Shown here piece after piece: positions 48,846 through 60,744 of a stretch of DNA of 64,000 bases (its first letter is position 1; each line of letters starts with the position of its first letter). Both the position numbers and the translations under genes were made by a program. This DNA is from Rhyacophila brunnea (Eukaryota; Arthropoda; Insecta; Trichoptera; Rhyacophilidae): contig JAGYXB010001002.1 in the NCBI GenBank assembly GCA_022495005.1, positions 2,418,001-2,482,000 of the forward strand, given 5' to 3'. Below the pieces are notes generated by a model. The model made no database searches, was not told the DNA's origin, and was given only the letters and a program-made list of their open reading frames with translations.

Positions 48846-49400
48846 CATCACAAATAATCTTCTTCTTTCACTCTGTCACGACCCAGCAAGTTCACGCCAC
48901 TTCCCTCAATCCATTGCCAACTCTTGCGCCTCCCGCCATTCCAAACCTGCAGAGTAAAAAATGGCCGACCACGACGACAAAATTCTTGAGGCTGTGCCAC
49001 AAGGCGACGAAGTGTTGCACTCTTTGGCGACATCCGGAACATGTCATATTCCTGCCACGTAAAATGTCTCTTCGCAATTACCTCTATCACTGAAGTCTGT
49101 AGTGTCCGATCACGAACTCGCGTATTTGTAACGCGGTCGTATTTCGGCCAAGATTCGGCGGAGACATCGATTCTCAAAGCTTAAAAGCCAAAACCTTTGA
49201 AGTTTGGTAAGATGCCATTACTCACAGGCATACAAGAACACAGGTAGCACGCACGCGTTGAACAAAGTGCATTTGGTTCTCACAGAATACAGCCTTGACC
49301 TCCATGCGACTCCAAGTTGGTTGAATGCTTCCCCGCCATACCTGTGCCATGCGGATTCTAAGCTCAATTTCATCACATTACTAGTTACCTACATAACTTC
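48846..49400 (-). pseudogene. LINE RT thumb and C-terminal fragment
   Basis: Minus-strand pieces run in order. LRTKC.LFNACVLPVFLYACE-like residues across a frameshift near 49200-49290 correspond to the RT thumb (LFNxCVLPVLLYGCE). Then SAESWPKYDRVTNTRVRDRT, LQTSVIEVIAKRHFTWQ and a GRP-containing basic block lie at 48848-49177. TNxRVRERTxQTSVIEVIxKRKWxWAGHIxR is a well-known arthropod LINE motif. Frameshifts show it is inactive. Confidence 0.8.
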
Positions 49401-49404
49401 CAAT

Positions 49405-50120
49405 ACGATATAATATCACTTAACTACAAAATTAATGAAATTCGTGATAAATAATATGCTATGTCGTATTGAGAAAGATAATTATCCCGGGATGTAAACT
49501 TTACTGTCAAGCATGACGCTTTTTAACACATATCCGGATTGCTGCGCTACCTGCATAGGGTGGATTATGACAGACTAAATCTTAAGATACGACAATTTTG
49601 AAAATTTAAACTAACATTAATAAATTGTGACTCTGGCGTCATCTCAGAGCAAGCCAACCCGAGTTGACGTATTATACTCCCGTTTGTAAAATGTCATTAA
49701 TTACGCGAAATAGTTTTAACAAGTTGTAAAGGAAATCTACCTACCTTTATGCAATGAAGAATAATATTTTATAAATGCCATATAAAAATCTAACCATGAT
49801 ATAGTGAAAACATAATTTTAGACATTTATTAGGTTAAACGAACATCGAAGTGACATAATATAAAAAAAAATGTTAGTGGTATTGCATAGGTGTAGGTACT
49901 AACTTTCAATTAGGATAATCTTCTTGTATGCAGAATAATTATCCGGAATGATATTCGCGTGTTATGGTGTTAACTAATTGAAATAACTTTAGAATTCAAA
50001 ATTCAAATACATACGTCGATTGAAAAAAGAGCACATAGTGAATCAAGTCAAGCGGGATCCGAAAAATATGTGGGTGATTTAGACATGAGTAAGAATAAAC
50101 TAACATTAATAATTATTTAA
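49405..50120. other. AT-rich non-coding DNA
   Basis: No gene or repeat recognised. Confidence 0.5.
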
Positions 50121-50134
50121 TATTATATACATAC

Positions 50135-50769
50135 GGTACAAATATACAGATATACTGGATTCCAGTTCAATCTCATTGGCAAAAAAATCTGTAAAATACC
50201 CATCAGAAAATATAAGAATTCCATACGCAGATTTTAAAGCCCAGTTTAAACAAACAATGAGCGAAAATAACGGTAAATATTTAGAAAATCTTGGGAAAGA
50301 AAAGGGAACACACTACTATCAAAACTTTTATAGTAGATCTCCTAAAACTTGGTTTAGTAAACATTGTAAAATAAAGCGAGATGTAATAGTGACAATAGCT
50401 AGAAGCAGGTCAGGGCATCACAGTCTCAACGAATCATTGTACACAATTAAAGTGGTAGATAGCCCTCAGTGTCAGTGTGGACATCCCACTCAAGATCTTA
50501 ACCACATTGTCTGGCAATGTGATGCCTATGACCAGGAGAGAGAAGTGTTATTGAATAAGTTGGGGAAATGCAGGTTATACCCTCCTCTTAATTTCTCCAA
50601 AAATGTAACGTAAATGTCTAGTGTATAGTGTAACAAAAATGTAATTCTGTATCATTAATAATGTAACTATTTATGCCTGTCTGTATGTATACTTTTGTAA
50701 ACCATTGTAAAGCAGAATAGCCTTCCATTCAGAAAAGAGCTCAATTGCTTCCAAATAAAGAAAAAAAAA
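50135..50769 (+). mobile_element. 5'-truncated LINE with poly(A) and 13-bp TSD
   Basis: The plus frame from about 50177 to 50613 encodes the LINE C-terminus. A 3' UTR with AATAAAG (50754-50760) and an A run follow. ATTATATACATAC occurs immediately before (50122-50134) and after (50770-50782) the unit, a perfect 13-bp target-site duplication typical of LINE integration. Because the duplication and tail are intact, this is one of the younger insertions in the window. Confidence 0.9.
50177..50613 (+). pseudogene. LINE ORF2 C-terminal fragment (RNase H edge and zinc knuckle)
   Basis: Just upstream WIPVQSH (50155-50176) recalls the WIPSH of a LINE RNase H domain. A short deletion/frame change then joins AKKSV, the end of the GNExADxLAKKS helix. 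The remaining 145 codons are open: KTWFSKH, IARSRSGHHSLNESLY, CQCGHPTQDLNHIVWQCDAY and a terminal stop. C-x-C-x7-H-x4-C is the conserved knuckle after RNase H in I/Jockey-type LINEs. There is no start codon context, as expected for a truncated copy. Confidence 0.85.
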
Positions 50770-51176
50770 ATTATATACATACCTAACATTAAAATTTAAT
50801 TAATGATAATAACAAAAATACCTAAAATTGATATGTTATAACTTTATAAGTATAGTAACATCTATCATCATAAAAAAAAAGAACTAACGATCGAAGTCAA
50901 TAATTAAGTGCTCGTCATAAAAACAGTTGACATAAACTGACAATAACTAAACTCATTATAATAATATATTAGATTATAAAGTGTAGTCAAATCACACTAG
51001 TAAAACAATAATCAACCATAAAAACAGTTCTGTGTTTATTAATCGAATATGTTTCAATATAAAAAAAACAAATTTTAGTAGGTAGTTGGACGTAATATCA
51101 AATTAAAATAAAATTTACATAACAAACAGCTACACTAGCATCAAAGAAATGTAAGTCAAACACAATGTCATGCCAT

Positions 51177-51497
51177 CTACATTGGTTCAGTACCTTTTAC
51201 CACACCTGACTTACTCCCTTTAGATATTATAGCACATGAATGTGGACAGTTACAGTCTTGGCTGGAATCCAGTGTACATAATATTACAACTCCGTGACGT
51301 GTCTCACCAAGGACTACACTTTGTGAGGCTCTATGTAAATTGATTGGACGCATACAGTGCAATGCCATACGGTTATTTTGTTTTGTAGAAAGATTACCAT
51401 CGTTAGCAACTATGACACCCAAATATTGTAAGTAAATCACTAGCTCAAAAATGCCCCGCATCAGGAGATTTGCACCCTGGCCACTTTTGAATCCCAC
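51177..51497 (-). pseudogene. open frame with weak RT-like motif
   Basis: The minus-strand 106-codon frame has FELVIYLQYLGVIVANDGN, similar to the FExVxxFxYLGxxV segment after the LINE RT catalytic core, followed by basic/polar residues where the next helix would lie. The C-terminal half (DCNCPHSCAIISKGSKSGVV) is not recognised. It could be a diverged LINE piece fused to unrelated sequence, or something else. Confidence 0.35.
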
Positions 51498-51737
51498 TTA
51501 CCCCACCAGAGCCTCACAGAATCTTTGATTCATGTATAAAATGACAATTCGTATTAATGTAATAATTCAGATCCATTTTATTAAAACGAAATCGACGGCT
51601 TCTAAAGTTTTTATATTTTATTGTATCTGAAAACCGGCCATGAAGAACTGTTTCTAAAGTTTTCAGATCGATTAATAAACAAACTAGATTTTTTGAATAA
51701 CAATATATATATGTAGTTATATGTATATAGTATAGAG

Positions 51738-52289
51738 CAGTGATCGCCAAACGGTCGCTCGCGTAGGATATTTTATCGTATTCATAAATGTGCCTCTCAA
51801 ATTGTATTGCTCAAAATGAAGACATTGTTTTGTTCTACCTACTTATATGAATCTACTTTTTCCACTATGAAGGTGGTTAAAAATAAATATAGAAACAGAC
51901 TCACAGATGTACCTACATCTTGATAATTGCATTCGGATGGGAGTGATAAGGTACTCACCGATAATTGAAAAAAATGTGGGGGAAAGTGAATGCCATTCAT
52001 TTCACTAATTATTTTTACTTTTACTAACACTTATTTCAAGATATTTTTCGATAATATTTTGTTTACAAATAAATAGGTAATTAAAGTAGGTACGCATTTT
52101 ATGATTTATTGGAAGTCGGAAGTCCTAATTTATTTTAAGTAAAATAATAATATTATGTATGGTGTGGTATGATAAAGGACCATGATACAAAATTATAAAG
52201 AAGGGTTATATTATATTGTATAAGTAGCTCATCAGGTAATTTCATTTTCTGAAACTAGCTCACATCCTTATTGAGTTTGGAGACCACTG
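51738..52289. mobile_element. 552-bp non-autonomous hAT element with perfect 8-bp TSD
   Basis: The left end is CAGTGATCGCCAAAC and the inverted right end CAGTGGTCTCCAAAC (13 of 15). The flanks are GTATAGAG at 51730-51737 and 52290-52297, an exact 8-bp duplication. The interior is AT-rich without transposase. The end sequence resembles hAT families related to ZBED5-like transposases. Confidence 0.9.
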
Positions 52290-52299
52290 GTATAGAGTA

Positions 52300-53235
52300 T
52301 TATATCATCACCAGTCCTAAATTTTAATAAAATGATTTGTCACTATAATATTATTATCATATGTGTAACAAATTCAAGACGCTAGGTAAGCCGAAAATAG
52401 ATAAAAATCAAATGTGTCATATTATTTCAACGTTATAAATGTTATGTTATCTTTTTATATTTCAGAATAGATTATTTTCAAATATGTCTATAAACTTATA
52501 CGTTAAATACCAAGTCATTTTTATATACCTAAATCCGAAAAAAATATAGACATATTATAAGAAAACTTTTTCAGCTTATTTATAAAAATATCCTGCAAAA
52601 GCTATCCATCAAAAGCAAAAAGCTACGTATGCATACTCACCAACTACTTTATATTTCTATACTTTGTCATACTTACAATAGGAGCCTGCCTCTCACAAAC
52701 ATTTTTACTGACTTACTGTATTAGGTACTATTCATGATGTCTGCACACGGAATAGGTAACTCAGTGGCTTAAGCTTGGCTCACTCGAATCCCTGAAAGCC
52801 TTAAAGTGGTCCGTGCATTCACGGTCTAAGCACAACCTTAGCTACCACCTGTCGGGGCTAACCTTATAACTCCTTACGTATAATGCAGAGCTTTAGAATT
52901 GAGCTTTACAAAGCAATCGAAATGGCTTTAAGTATTTGTTACAAAAACTCAATGATTTAGTAATAGGAGATGTTTTCTTAAGGCGGAGAATAAAAAAGTC
53001 AAAAGTTTCCTGTTTAGGTACGTCCTGCTTTAGGGAAAGTGCTGTTACGTTAATTATAAAATAACTACTTTGCCTAATTAATACTTACGATATCGTTTGA
53101 AGCCCAACACCATCTTAGATATTTAATAAGTTTAAAAAGTTTTCAAGTTTTAATAAGGTACCTAAATTATTATTTTCGGATATCCAAAATTTTTAAATTA
53201 ATAGAACGAGAGTTATTATTAATAGAAAGAAGAGA
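52300..53235. other. mostly AT-rich DNA with a tRNA-like phrase
   Basis: 52755-52800 has 'actcagtggcttaagc' and 'cactcgaatccctgaaagcc', A- and B-box-like pieces of a possible degraded SINE; no second copy was found. Confidence 0.35.
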
Positions 53236-53715
53236 TTTTTTTTTTTTTTTTTTTTAAATAACATTTTTATTCTTATAACAAAAGATTTAAACTCAACATT
53301 TTAAAGCTAAAAGGCTGTACAAGTAATAATTATAATTAAATATTTATAAAGTTACCAAATAGTAAACAACTAATAAATTTAATAATGTTGCTACCCACCT
53401 AATTTCAACCCCCTTCGGGGATTACGACGTACCTGGTGTCCGACGGCTATAAAAACAAAGAGTTTAGTATGACTTATACAAGTATTACTAATATATTTTA
53501 ATTAAGTACACATCAAAAACTAGACATAATATGGTAACTAAGCCTGTAATCATTGTTCTACCAGTAACCCATGTCCAAAAAGGTTACACTGACGCTTAAT
53601 ACTGAAAGGGAATGACGCTCAGATATTAACGTCACTTGCTATTACATGATAATTTAAAGCCAGGCCCCTTCGTGGGCTTTATTTTAATTCTCTAATTAAT
53701 TTATAAAATTATTAT
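53236..53715 (-). mobile_element. possible retroposed sequence with poly(A)
   Basis: A 21-base T run (53236-53256) is followed by 'aaataacatttttattctta'. On the minus strand that is an AATAAA signal about 12 bases before a poly(A) tail. The sequence upstream on that strand to about 53700 is GC-richer in patches ('tcccgaagggggttgaaat'-like) but encodes nothing recognised. No target-site duplication was found. Confidence 0.4.
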
Positions 53716-53980
53716 TGTAAACTTCACATTGCGTGTCTTGAACTTTAAAATATTAATAAAAAACTGTTCTGTCCAAATTATTGGTTGTTGGGTTCGCTAC
53801 TCTCCAGCATTAAGTCTTGGTACTTAATATTATCATGGAAATAAATCTAATAATAGATAGTAGTAATTTTAAAAATACATAATACAATTATCAGTAATTA
53901 AGACAGTATTATAATTTGTTTTTTTACATTATTAAACATCTCAATTTTATAAGCATGTGGTTGATAGAAAATTTTAGAAT

Positions 53981-54231
53981 TGTGCACACGTAGAAGGATG
54001 TATAATTATGAGTTATTAAACTTGCGAGTAATTCGCAAAAACCTTTTTCTTATTTTATTAAAATATATGGAAAATAAGATATTACACCATTTTTTTTAAA
54101 GGAGTATAATGATACTGCTCAATATGGTGAAAATATGTGGAGAACCGGTTTAAAATATAGCATATTGTTTTTAGCACCAAATAAATGCATTTTAGCACGA
54201 ATGTATATTATATATCCTTCTACGTGTACAC
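53981..54231. mobile_element. about 250-bp MITE with inverted ends
   Basis: 'cacacgtagaaggatgtata' near 53985 is matched by the reverse complement of 54207-54231 ('tacacgtagaaggatatata') with few mismatches. The interior has no coding frame. No clear target duplication. Confidence 0.65.
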
Positions 54232-54239
54232 GGTTCGAT

Positions 54240-55630
54240 TGTAGAAACGAACTCTTTTAAAGTGTGTGGCAAATATCAATTCATCAATTTTATTATCAAT
54301 TAACAAATTAAGAATATAATAGTTTCTATGAAAAAAAATGTACTAACCCAATACCAATGGCTTAGAAACAAAATGTGACAATATTATGTTGTTCAATAAA
54401 ATAATAAATATTATATTTGCCATAAATTTAAAACGGGTTGTACTCGTATATAAAATGTTTTATTCATTTAATAATAATAATAATAATATAATATTAATTA
54501 TTAAACGTAAATGTATAATATATCGGCATACAGATGAAAAATAAAACAGTATAATTATTAATCTCATATTTATTTCAGTATATAAAACTAAAAAATGTAT
54601 ATTTAAGAAGGTTTTGTTATTATCAATGCTTTGAATTTGACGTCGAAAGTTAATCTGGGCTATTCGAAAAATCATTTTTTTTTCACAACAGTTGGATTGA
54701 AATATAAGACAAGTCTCGTATTGACTAGTTTTCACCGCAAGATAAATTTTATTATTGGGAGATTAAATCGATGACATTTCTTTTGGACTGAAATCGCTAC
54801 GTTTTTTTTAATAGAAAAGTTTTTGTACTGAGTCTAGAAATGAAGATTTTACTATAATTATATTATTATCCTGTTCGGTTTTTCTATAACAATAATGCAT
54901 TTATACTAGTCTGTTTTACGATTAAATTAAATAATATGTAAACGCAAATGAGCTCTGCACACAATCGAGCAATTTAAACAGCAGCACAATTGAACTAGTT
55001 AATATTATTCTACGTTGATTTATGTTCTGCAACACAAGGAATTTAAATGTTGTACAGGTTTCCTGACCCGGGTCATGCAAATAGTTTGTAAGGCTTCTAC
55101 CGTCCACTTTAATAGTCCTGCACTCAAATGACTCTTTTGTGGAGGTTCACTTTGACTAATCGGCTACTCGCGTACAATGCTACACGTCTGTTGTGGCAGG
55201 ATTGACAACATTTGATTGATGAAAGCTGACAGCCAGACTCTTTATAAAAAAATTAAAAAAAATGATTTAACAAAATGAAATATAATTTTTCAATTAATAA
55301 TAAACATAGGTTAAGCTTATTGATATTATTATTACGTATTTGTGGAAAAAACTTGGTTTATAATAATTAGTGAACATAAATATAATTTTGAAAATATATT
55401 ATAAGCAATAGATACATCTTTTTGAAAAAAGTAAGACACATAATAATTAGCATTAGAGATTTTGTTTTATTTGTAGAATAAAAACGTAAAATGGTTAGAG
55501 TTTTCATAAGATGACTAAAAGTCTATCCCAAACTGCTAGAGAAGAAGAAAATTATGTAAAAAATGTAAAATATTCACAAATAAAATAATTACATGTAACT
55601 AAATCAACAGAAACTTTTTCAATAAAGTAA
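54240..55630. other. AT-rich non-coding DNA
   Basis: No gene or repeat recognised; the open frames at 54460-54735 and 54922-55107 have no family features. Confidence 0.5.
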
Positions 55631-55635
55631 ACCGT

Positions 55636-55800
55636 AGTCCGCTAAGATGTCCGAGTGGTAAAATATTGACTTACAATGTCGTAGGTCTCAGGTTCAAATT
55701 CCTCGTCTGAACATTTCACATATTGTTTTTCAATGTGTATTTGGTCCCAGAGTATGGACTTAATAGAATGAGTAAGAGGCCAATATCCATTTTTCGCGGA
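55636..55800 (+). mobile_element. tRNA-derived SINE, variant head
   Basis: The A-box region 'gatgtccgagtggtaaa' and B box 'caggttcaaattcctcg' look Leu/Ser-tRNA-like. The body 'cacatattgtttttcaatgt' and 'ggccaatatccatttttcgc' is shared with the other SINE copies. A different head on a shared body suggests a sister subfamily. Confidence 0.75.
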
Positions 55801-56087
55801 AACACAAATCTGTAAATGCAACTTCCATTCCCTGTATGCCCATATGAATATTCTAGACTCGCGGTGATATAACGTGTAAAAATGTTATAAAAACAATATA
55901 AAATAGGTACATACTAAGACCCACTATAGTTAGGCCGTGATACGTAACTGTAAAGTTCGATCATAGTGCTAGTTATCTATTGCTCATACTTTGAATGACA
56001 TTATGGTAAACTATAATTATTTACCAAAAATGATGTTTCTTGTATATTGACATAAATGATAATAATTTAAAATGATTAACAACATAA

Positions 56088-56580
56088 ATTATACTGATAG
56101 TTTTATAAATGCGTTTAAAAATTAATAAATGTAAAAAATCTTAACACCACTGCACATTTATGTACTGAAATATGACTATATTCTAAAAAATTAGAGTGAG
56201 AGGTTTAAAAGAATACAATTTTATGTAATAAAAATACTTTATGCAGTCATCAAATGTTTAAAATAAATATAAAGGATAATAAGGCTTCAAAATTATAAAA
56301 ATAGATTATCTACAATATTCAAGGAATGTCCAGGATCATGCTTTGAAAATAGAACAAAAGCTCCATTTTGACCTACGCTGAGCATGTCCCCCCTTAATAA
56401 GTATTTCATCAAAAGTACATCACTACGGATATTTTACAATAATTTGAGAATAACTGAAATATTATTAAAATTCAAATGTGTTTATTTTATAGGTAATGAA
56501 CGTGACAAGTTACGAATTCAAAACATTTACGACATGAAATAAAAACAAGTTTCAATAATATTTAAAAAAAAAAAAAAAAA
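56088..56580 (+). mobile_element. interspersed repeat with poly(A), copy B (plus orientation)
   Basis: Partner of copy A at 35765-36250 in the opposite orientation. It ends in a 16-base A run (56565-56580). No coding capacity; class uncertain. Confidence 0.7.
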
Positions 56581-56584
56581 CAGT

Positions 56585-57730
56585 GTAATATGTGAAAATA
56601 AAAAAAGGCCATGTAAGCACAGCATGTTCAATAACTTAACTAATACCCTATTATAAAACCTAATAAATTAAAATCTATCTTAACTCACACTCACGTAAGT
56701 GGAATTTAAATATATCAATATCTGAAGAAATTTGATTGAACATATTTATTGCCCTCCTAATTGGTATTTTTAATTGCTTGTTAGTTTTGAATCTTGGCGA
56801 ATAATCAACGGATAATTTATAAGATAATTATAAAAGACACATACGTCATTACCAAAAATAATAATATTAACCTAATCTTCATATAAAGATGTATAAATAT
56901 TTTGATAATTTTACTCCCCTACAGTCGTACATAAAAAAGGATATAAGTATTTATTATACGCAATGAATAATTCACAAGATTTGAGAATGTAATATTATTT
57001 ATATTTATAATTTAAAAATACCTCAGATATATTGTATTATCTACCAGAAAAATGTGACGACCGACGGGAATTGAATCTGTATTGGCGCAAATCCAGTGAA
57101 TAGTTCTAGTAGGTAATATAATATTATCTGGGGTGTTTTTAAAATATGTAGGTATGTTCAAAAAAATATATATTTTCTTATTATAAATTTATAAAATGGT
57201 GTGATAAACTTTACAATTATGCAAGTTTACGGGAATAATTTTAATTATCGTTTATTTCTAAAACATAATAACAAACAATATAGTAAAGATATTTAAAAGA
57301 TAAGGATTGTATATAATTTATTTTAAATAAACATAGAAATTTTTATTCTATAAACGAAAATCACTCGTTTATTGAATACAAACTGTAAACAAACTGCAGG
57401 GCATATGTGAAAGTGGCAATGTATTTCTATGAGTGAGGAAATTGCACCTCGGAAACGTGCTGTATGCATAATATAACGTTTTGTATCTTATACGTATTCC
57501 GTGAGAGTTGATTTTGCAAACAACATATGGAGAATATGGACAATATTCCGAAGATAAGCTATTACTATTATTTAGAATTACCTTTCATACGTGGAGAAGT
57601 GATAACTAAAATGTGGCACGTTCTTTGTTTATGTGGATGAAGTTTGGCTATCGATTTCCAACGTTTTACAATAACAGTAATATTATGATATTAAAATTAT
57701 ATTCAACAATGTAATTATATAAATATAATG
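56585..57730. other. AT-rich non-coding DNA
   Basis: No gene recognised. Confidence 0.5.
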
Positions 57731-57734
57731 TAAA

Positions 57735-57952
57735 CGCACGATGGCCCAGCGGCTTACGCATTGGAAAGTTCAAATTCTGGGTCTGGAAAATATACTTATT
57801 GATGTTCAATTTGTGTTTAAAGTCAGAGTATTGACCTAATAAGTTGATCAAATAGCTAACATCCGTTTCTCGTCAAAACAAAAATTTGTTAATACAAACC
57901 TCCACTTAATGAAGCCAATATGATCTTATTGAGATCGAACATAGTAAAAAAA
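57735..57952 (+). mobile_element. tRNA-derived SINE
   Basis: Head 'cgcacgatggcccagcggct' with B-box 'agttcaaattctgggtctgg', body 'attgatgttcaatttgtgtt', 'gctaacatccgtttctcgtc' and tail 'atcttattgagatcgaacat' match, in plus orientation, the minus-strand copies at 38.6, 45.1 and 48.6 kb. The interval between A and B boxes is shortened. Confidence 0.85.
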
Positions 57953-58208
57953 TAAATGTACGTTATAAATAATTATATGAAAAATCATTTACATATTATT
58001 AAAGCTGTTAATTTTTGGTGTCAAACGACATTACGTCAAAAAAAATGTATCGAGAATGTTATCGAGACTATCGATAAAAATACATTAGTTCCGTTGGTAT
58101 ATATTTTCATTAACGCAGGACCGGTGTAATAATATCATAGAATAACTCCTGCTGACTTGACATTTGGAATGCTGAACATAGACTTTTAAAATAATTCAAC
58201 CCCTATAA

Positions 58209-59112
58209 TAGTGGTTTATAAACTATATGTTACTACGCCTTCCTTTTAAAAAAGTCTAATCTTGGCGCCTCCCCCCTTTATTTCATTAAATAATACAGAT
58301 ATCTTTCTAAATAGCTAAAAATATACTACCTAATACAACAAAGAAAAAAAAACTTAATTAGGTATAAAAATAAACAAGATTTTGCTAAGTAGATCCTCTT
58401 ATTATATTCATTTTTTAAATTAATTAGTTTTTCATGCCATGGATGTGCTTGTTTCGTAGCACAAAGTGCTCTTTTTCTACTAAACGGGGTCGATATTTGG
58501 ATTTCATTGCAGCTAATGCAGAAAATCCCGTTTCGCATAAAAATATGATGTTACGAATGGTATAGCAGTACCTACTTTACTTACAACATTCATTGCTTTC
58601 TTGACAAAGTATTATATTATTTCCTCACTTTGATTCAATCATAATTGAACTAGGGTTTTTGTTTCAATGAATGTTCGCATGATAATTCTATATTTTTTTT
58701 TCATTTTCAATAGTAGTCAATCCGAATTCATCATCGTTCATTTACAAATGGATTCTATCATGGGCCCCACATCCTAAAGCGGGCCCTCAGGTCAAAACCT
58801 ATCTATCGCTGAGATTAAGGGCAGTGTGGTGCTCTAAAGTAGTGTTTCCTAAATTATACACGGGAGTTATCATTTAAGTACCTATAGCAATCATCATATA
58901 GGTATCACATCAAATTGCAATGCACAACGTATTTAAAATATTTAATAGTCTTGAAACAAAGTAGCGCAGCAGGCGACTTTTTTTAAGACTATTAGATTCA
59001 ATTTTTAATGTTTGTTATGCCCGGGCCCCAGGCTCTTTATGCATTTACAAACTGCAAACCTGTGGCTACATTTGTGTTAAACTTTTCGCGCCTCCCAGTT
59101 TGGAAATCGCTG
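58209..59112. mobile_element. degraded hAT element with nested insertion
   Basis: The left end 'tagtggtttataaactat' and inverted right end 'cagcgatttccaaactggga' share the hAT end layout, with 'ggcgcctccccc' and 'cgcgcctccc' just inside. It contains a transposase remnant. Around 58840 'agtgtttcctaaattataca' looks like the end of a second hAT-type element. The flanks do not give a clean duplication, consistent with age. Confidence 0.5.
58424..58574 (-). pseudogene. hAT transposase C-terminal fragment (ZBED5/SCAND3-like)
   Basis: The minus strand reads FLCETGFSALAAMKSKYRPR, LVEKEHFVLRN and a stop at 58424. The (F/Y)LCExGFSALxxIKTKYRxRLxxExxLRxAL motif belongs to the C-terminal dimerisation region of hAT-family transposases and their ZBED5/SCAND3-like relatives. 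Only about 45 residues are readable before upstream stops, so it is a fossil. It lies inside the inverted ends of the element above. Confidence 0.7.
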
Positions 59113-59119
59113 ACCTACT

Positions 59120-60525
59120 TTATGTTTTGTTTAGATTTAACTTGGAATAAAATAATAATTTAATTTGTAATTAAATATTAATCTGTGAAAGAATGGAATA
59201 TTGATAACATGCTTTATTCCATTTAAATACGTAAGTCTTAAATTAAAATCCATACGAAAAAGCGACAAATTGAAATACAGAAAAAAACCTTTGACGACTC
59301 TACAGAAAAGGTGACGGTAAAATATTTTCACATACTTTTTACAAAACAAAACGGCAGTTTGTGTATTTTTAATGGTTTCAAATAAAACTATACAGCTCTT
59401 GAGGGACATTTCAAAGGTTTCGAGGTAATGAGCGTTGAGGAAATACAAAAACCTGAGAGGCTTCGTTACGAGTAATTGTATTTTGAATTAACTGTATAAA
59501 TTACTCGACGTTAATAAACTACCTTCATAGTATAAACGTAACAAATCGGGATAGTTTATATTAATTACTTGGTAAAGACCTCTACAAGATGATTCTTTTC
59601 CACATATTCTTGTGTATTAACATATACCTCAGTTAACTATTATTACACAGAACAACTTTACTATTTCATCGATTTACCGGTCATTCGAAACATTTTGTGA
59701 GAACGATATGCATGGGTGCAAAACCCGAGAGTCGCAGGGTCGATTCTTTTTATTGTAGATTTTTTTTATTGGTTATACTTTATTTTCTCAGAAGTATTTT
59801 CAAAATTATGTGTGTTCTATAATAGCAAAGATTAAGCATAGAAGAAATAATTATGAAGGTCATAATAAATTTTTAGCTATTTTGATATTAACACTTTAGA
59901 GCCTCCTGTATTATAATATAACAATACAGCTGTAATAATGTTAAACAAAATGCTACCGTTACCATACGCAAACGACTTTGGTAAGCTTCCAAACAAAGCT
60001 TTTGTTAGTTTAATGTTAGGTGAGGTGGTGTATAATACAATTGAGAAACGGAAAAATATAAAGCAAACGTATACTTACATCAGAAAATTTGCAATATTGT
60101 TATTTTAAAAATTAATGCTCCAGAAAAATTTATTAATATAATACTTACTTTTATTATATTATTTTTTGAGGAATATTTTTTTGCCGTATCATTTCCATGC
60201 AAAATAAAGTATGAGTATATTATTATGGAGTTAATAATACTAACAACACTTGGTAAATTACATTTATTTCCAATATAAAATTAGACTATTTTAATAAAGC
60301 GAATACACATGATTTCCACCTGATTTTCCAGTTTTTCAATATGAACAGACGGAAATTTCAGGAAGTTTGAAAAAAACATTTAAACCGAAATATTTTTAAA
60401 TATGATGCCCAATGGAACTTTATTTACAGGACTGGCGCTAATGTGCTTTACAAATTAAACTACGAATGTCTTCTCTAACTACAAATAAATTAACTAGTGG
60501 TTTTTACTGTCCAACGAGATCATCT
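59120..60525. other. AT-rich non-coding DNA
   Basis: No gene recognised. 59710-59745 has a B-box-like phrase ('cagggtcgattcttt') without a confirmed SINE body. Confidence 0.45.
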
Positions 60526-60530
60526 TGGCT

Positions 60531-60741
60531 ACGTGTTATAACTGTAAACTAACAAGCTCCTCTCATTTTTAATCACAGCGCCTTCCGGTTAGCGACGAAT
60601 TGTCCACGTGTTAAAACTGTGAACTAACATGCTCCTTCTACTTTTAACCGCACTAGCGACTTTCGGTTATTGCCTAGATCTTCTTGTCGGACAGTACATC
60701 TTAAATGTTTGTCAAATTGCGCTAACTTTTGGTTATCAGCG
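60531..60741. repeat. imperfect tandem duplication, about 75-bp unit
   Basis: 'acgtgttataactgtaaact' (60531) and 'acgtgttaaaactgtgaact' (60606) start two similar units that each end near '(t)tcggtta'. A third partial 'gcgctaacttttggttatc' follows at 60719. The units are non-coding. Confidence 0.7.
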
Positions 60742-60744
60742 TTT

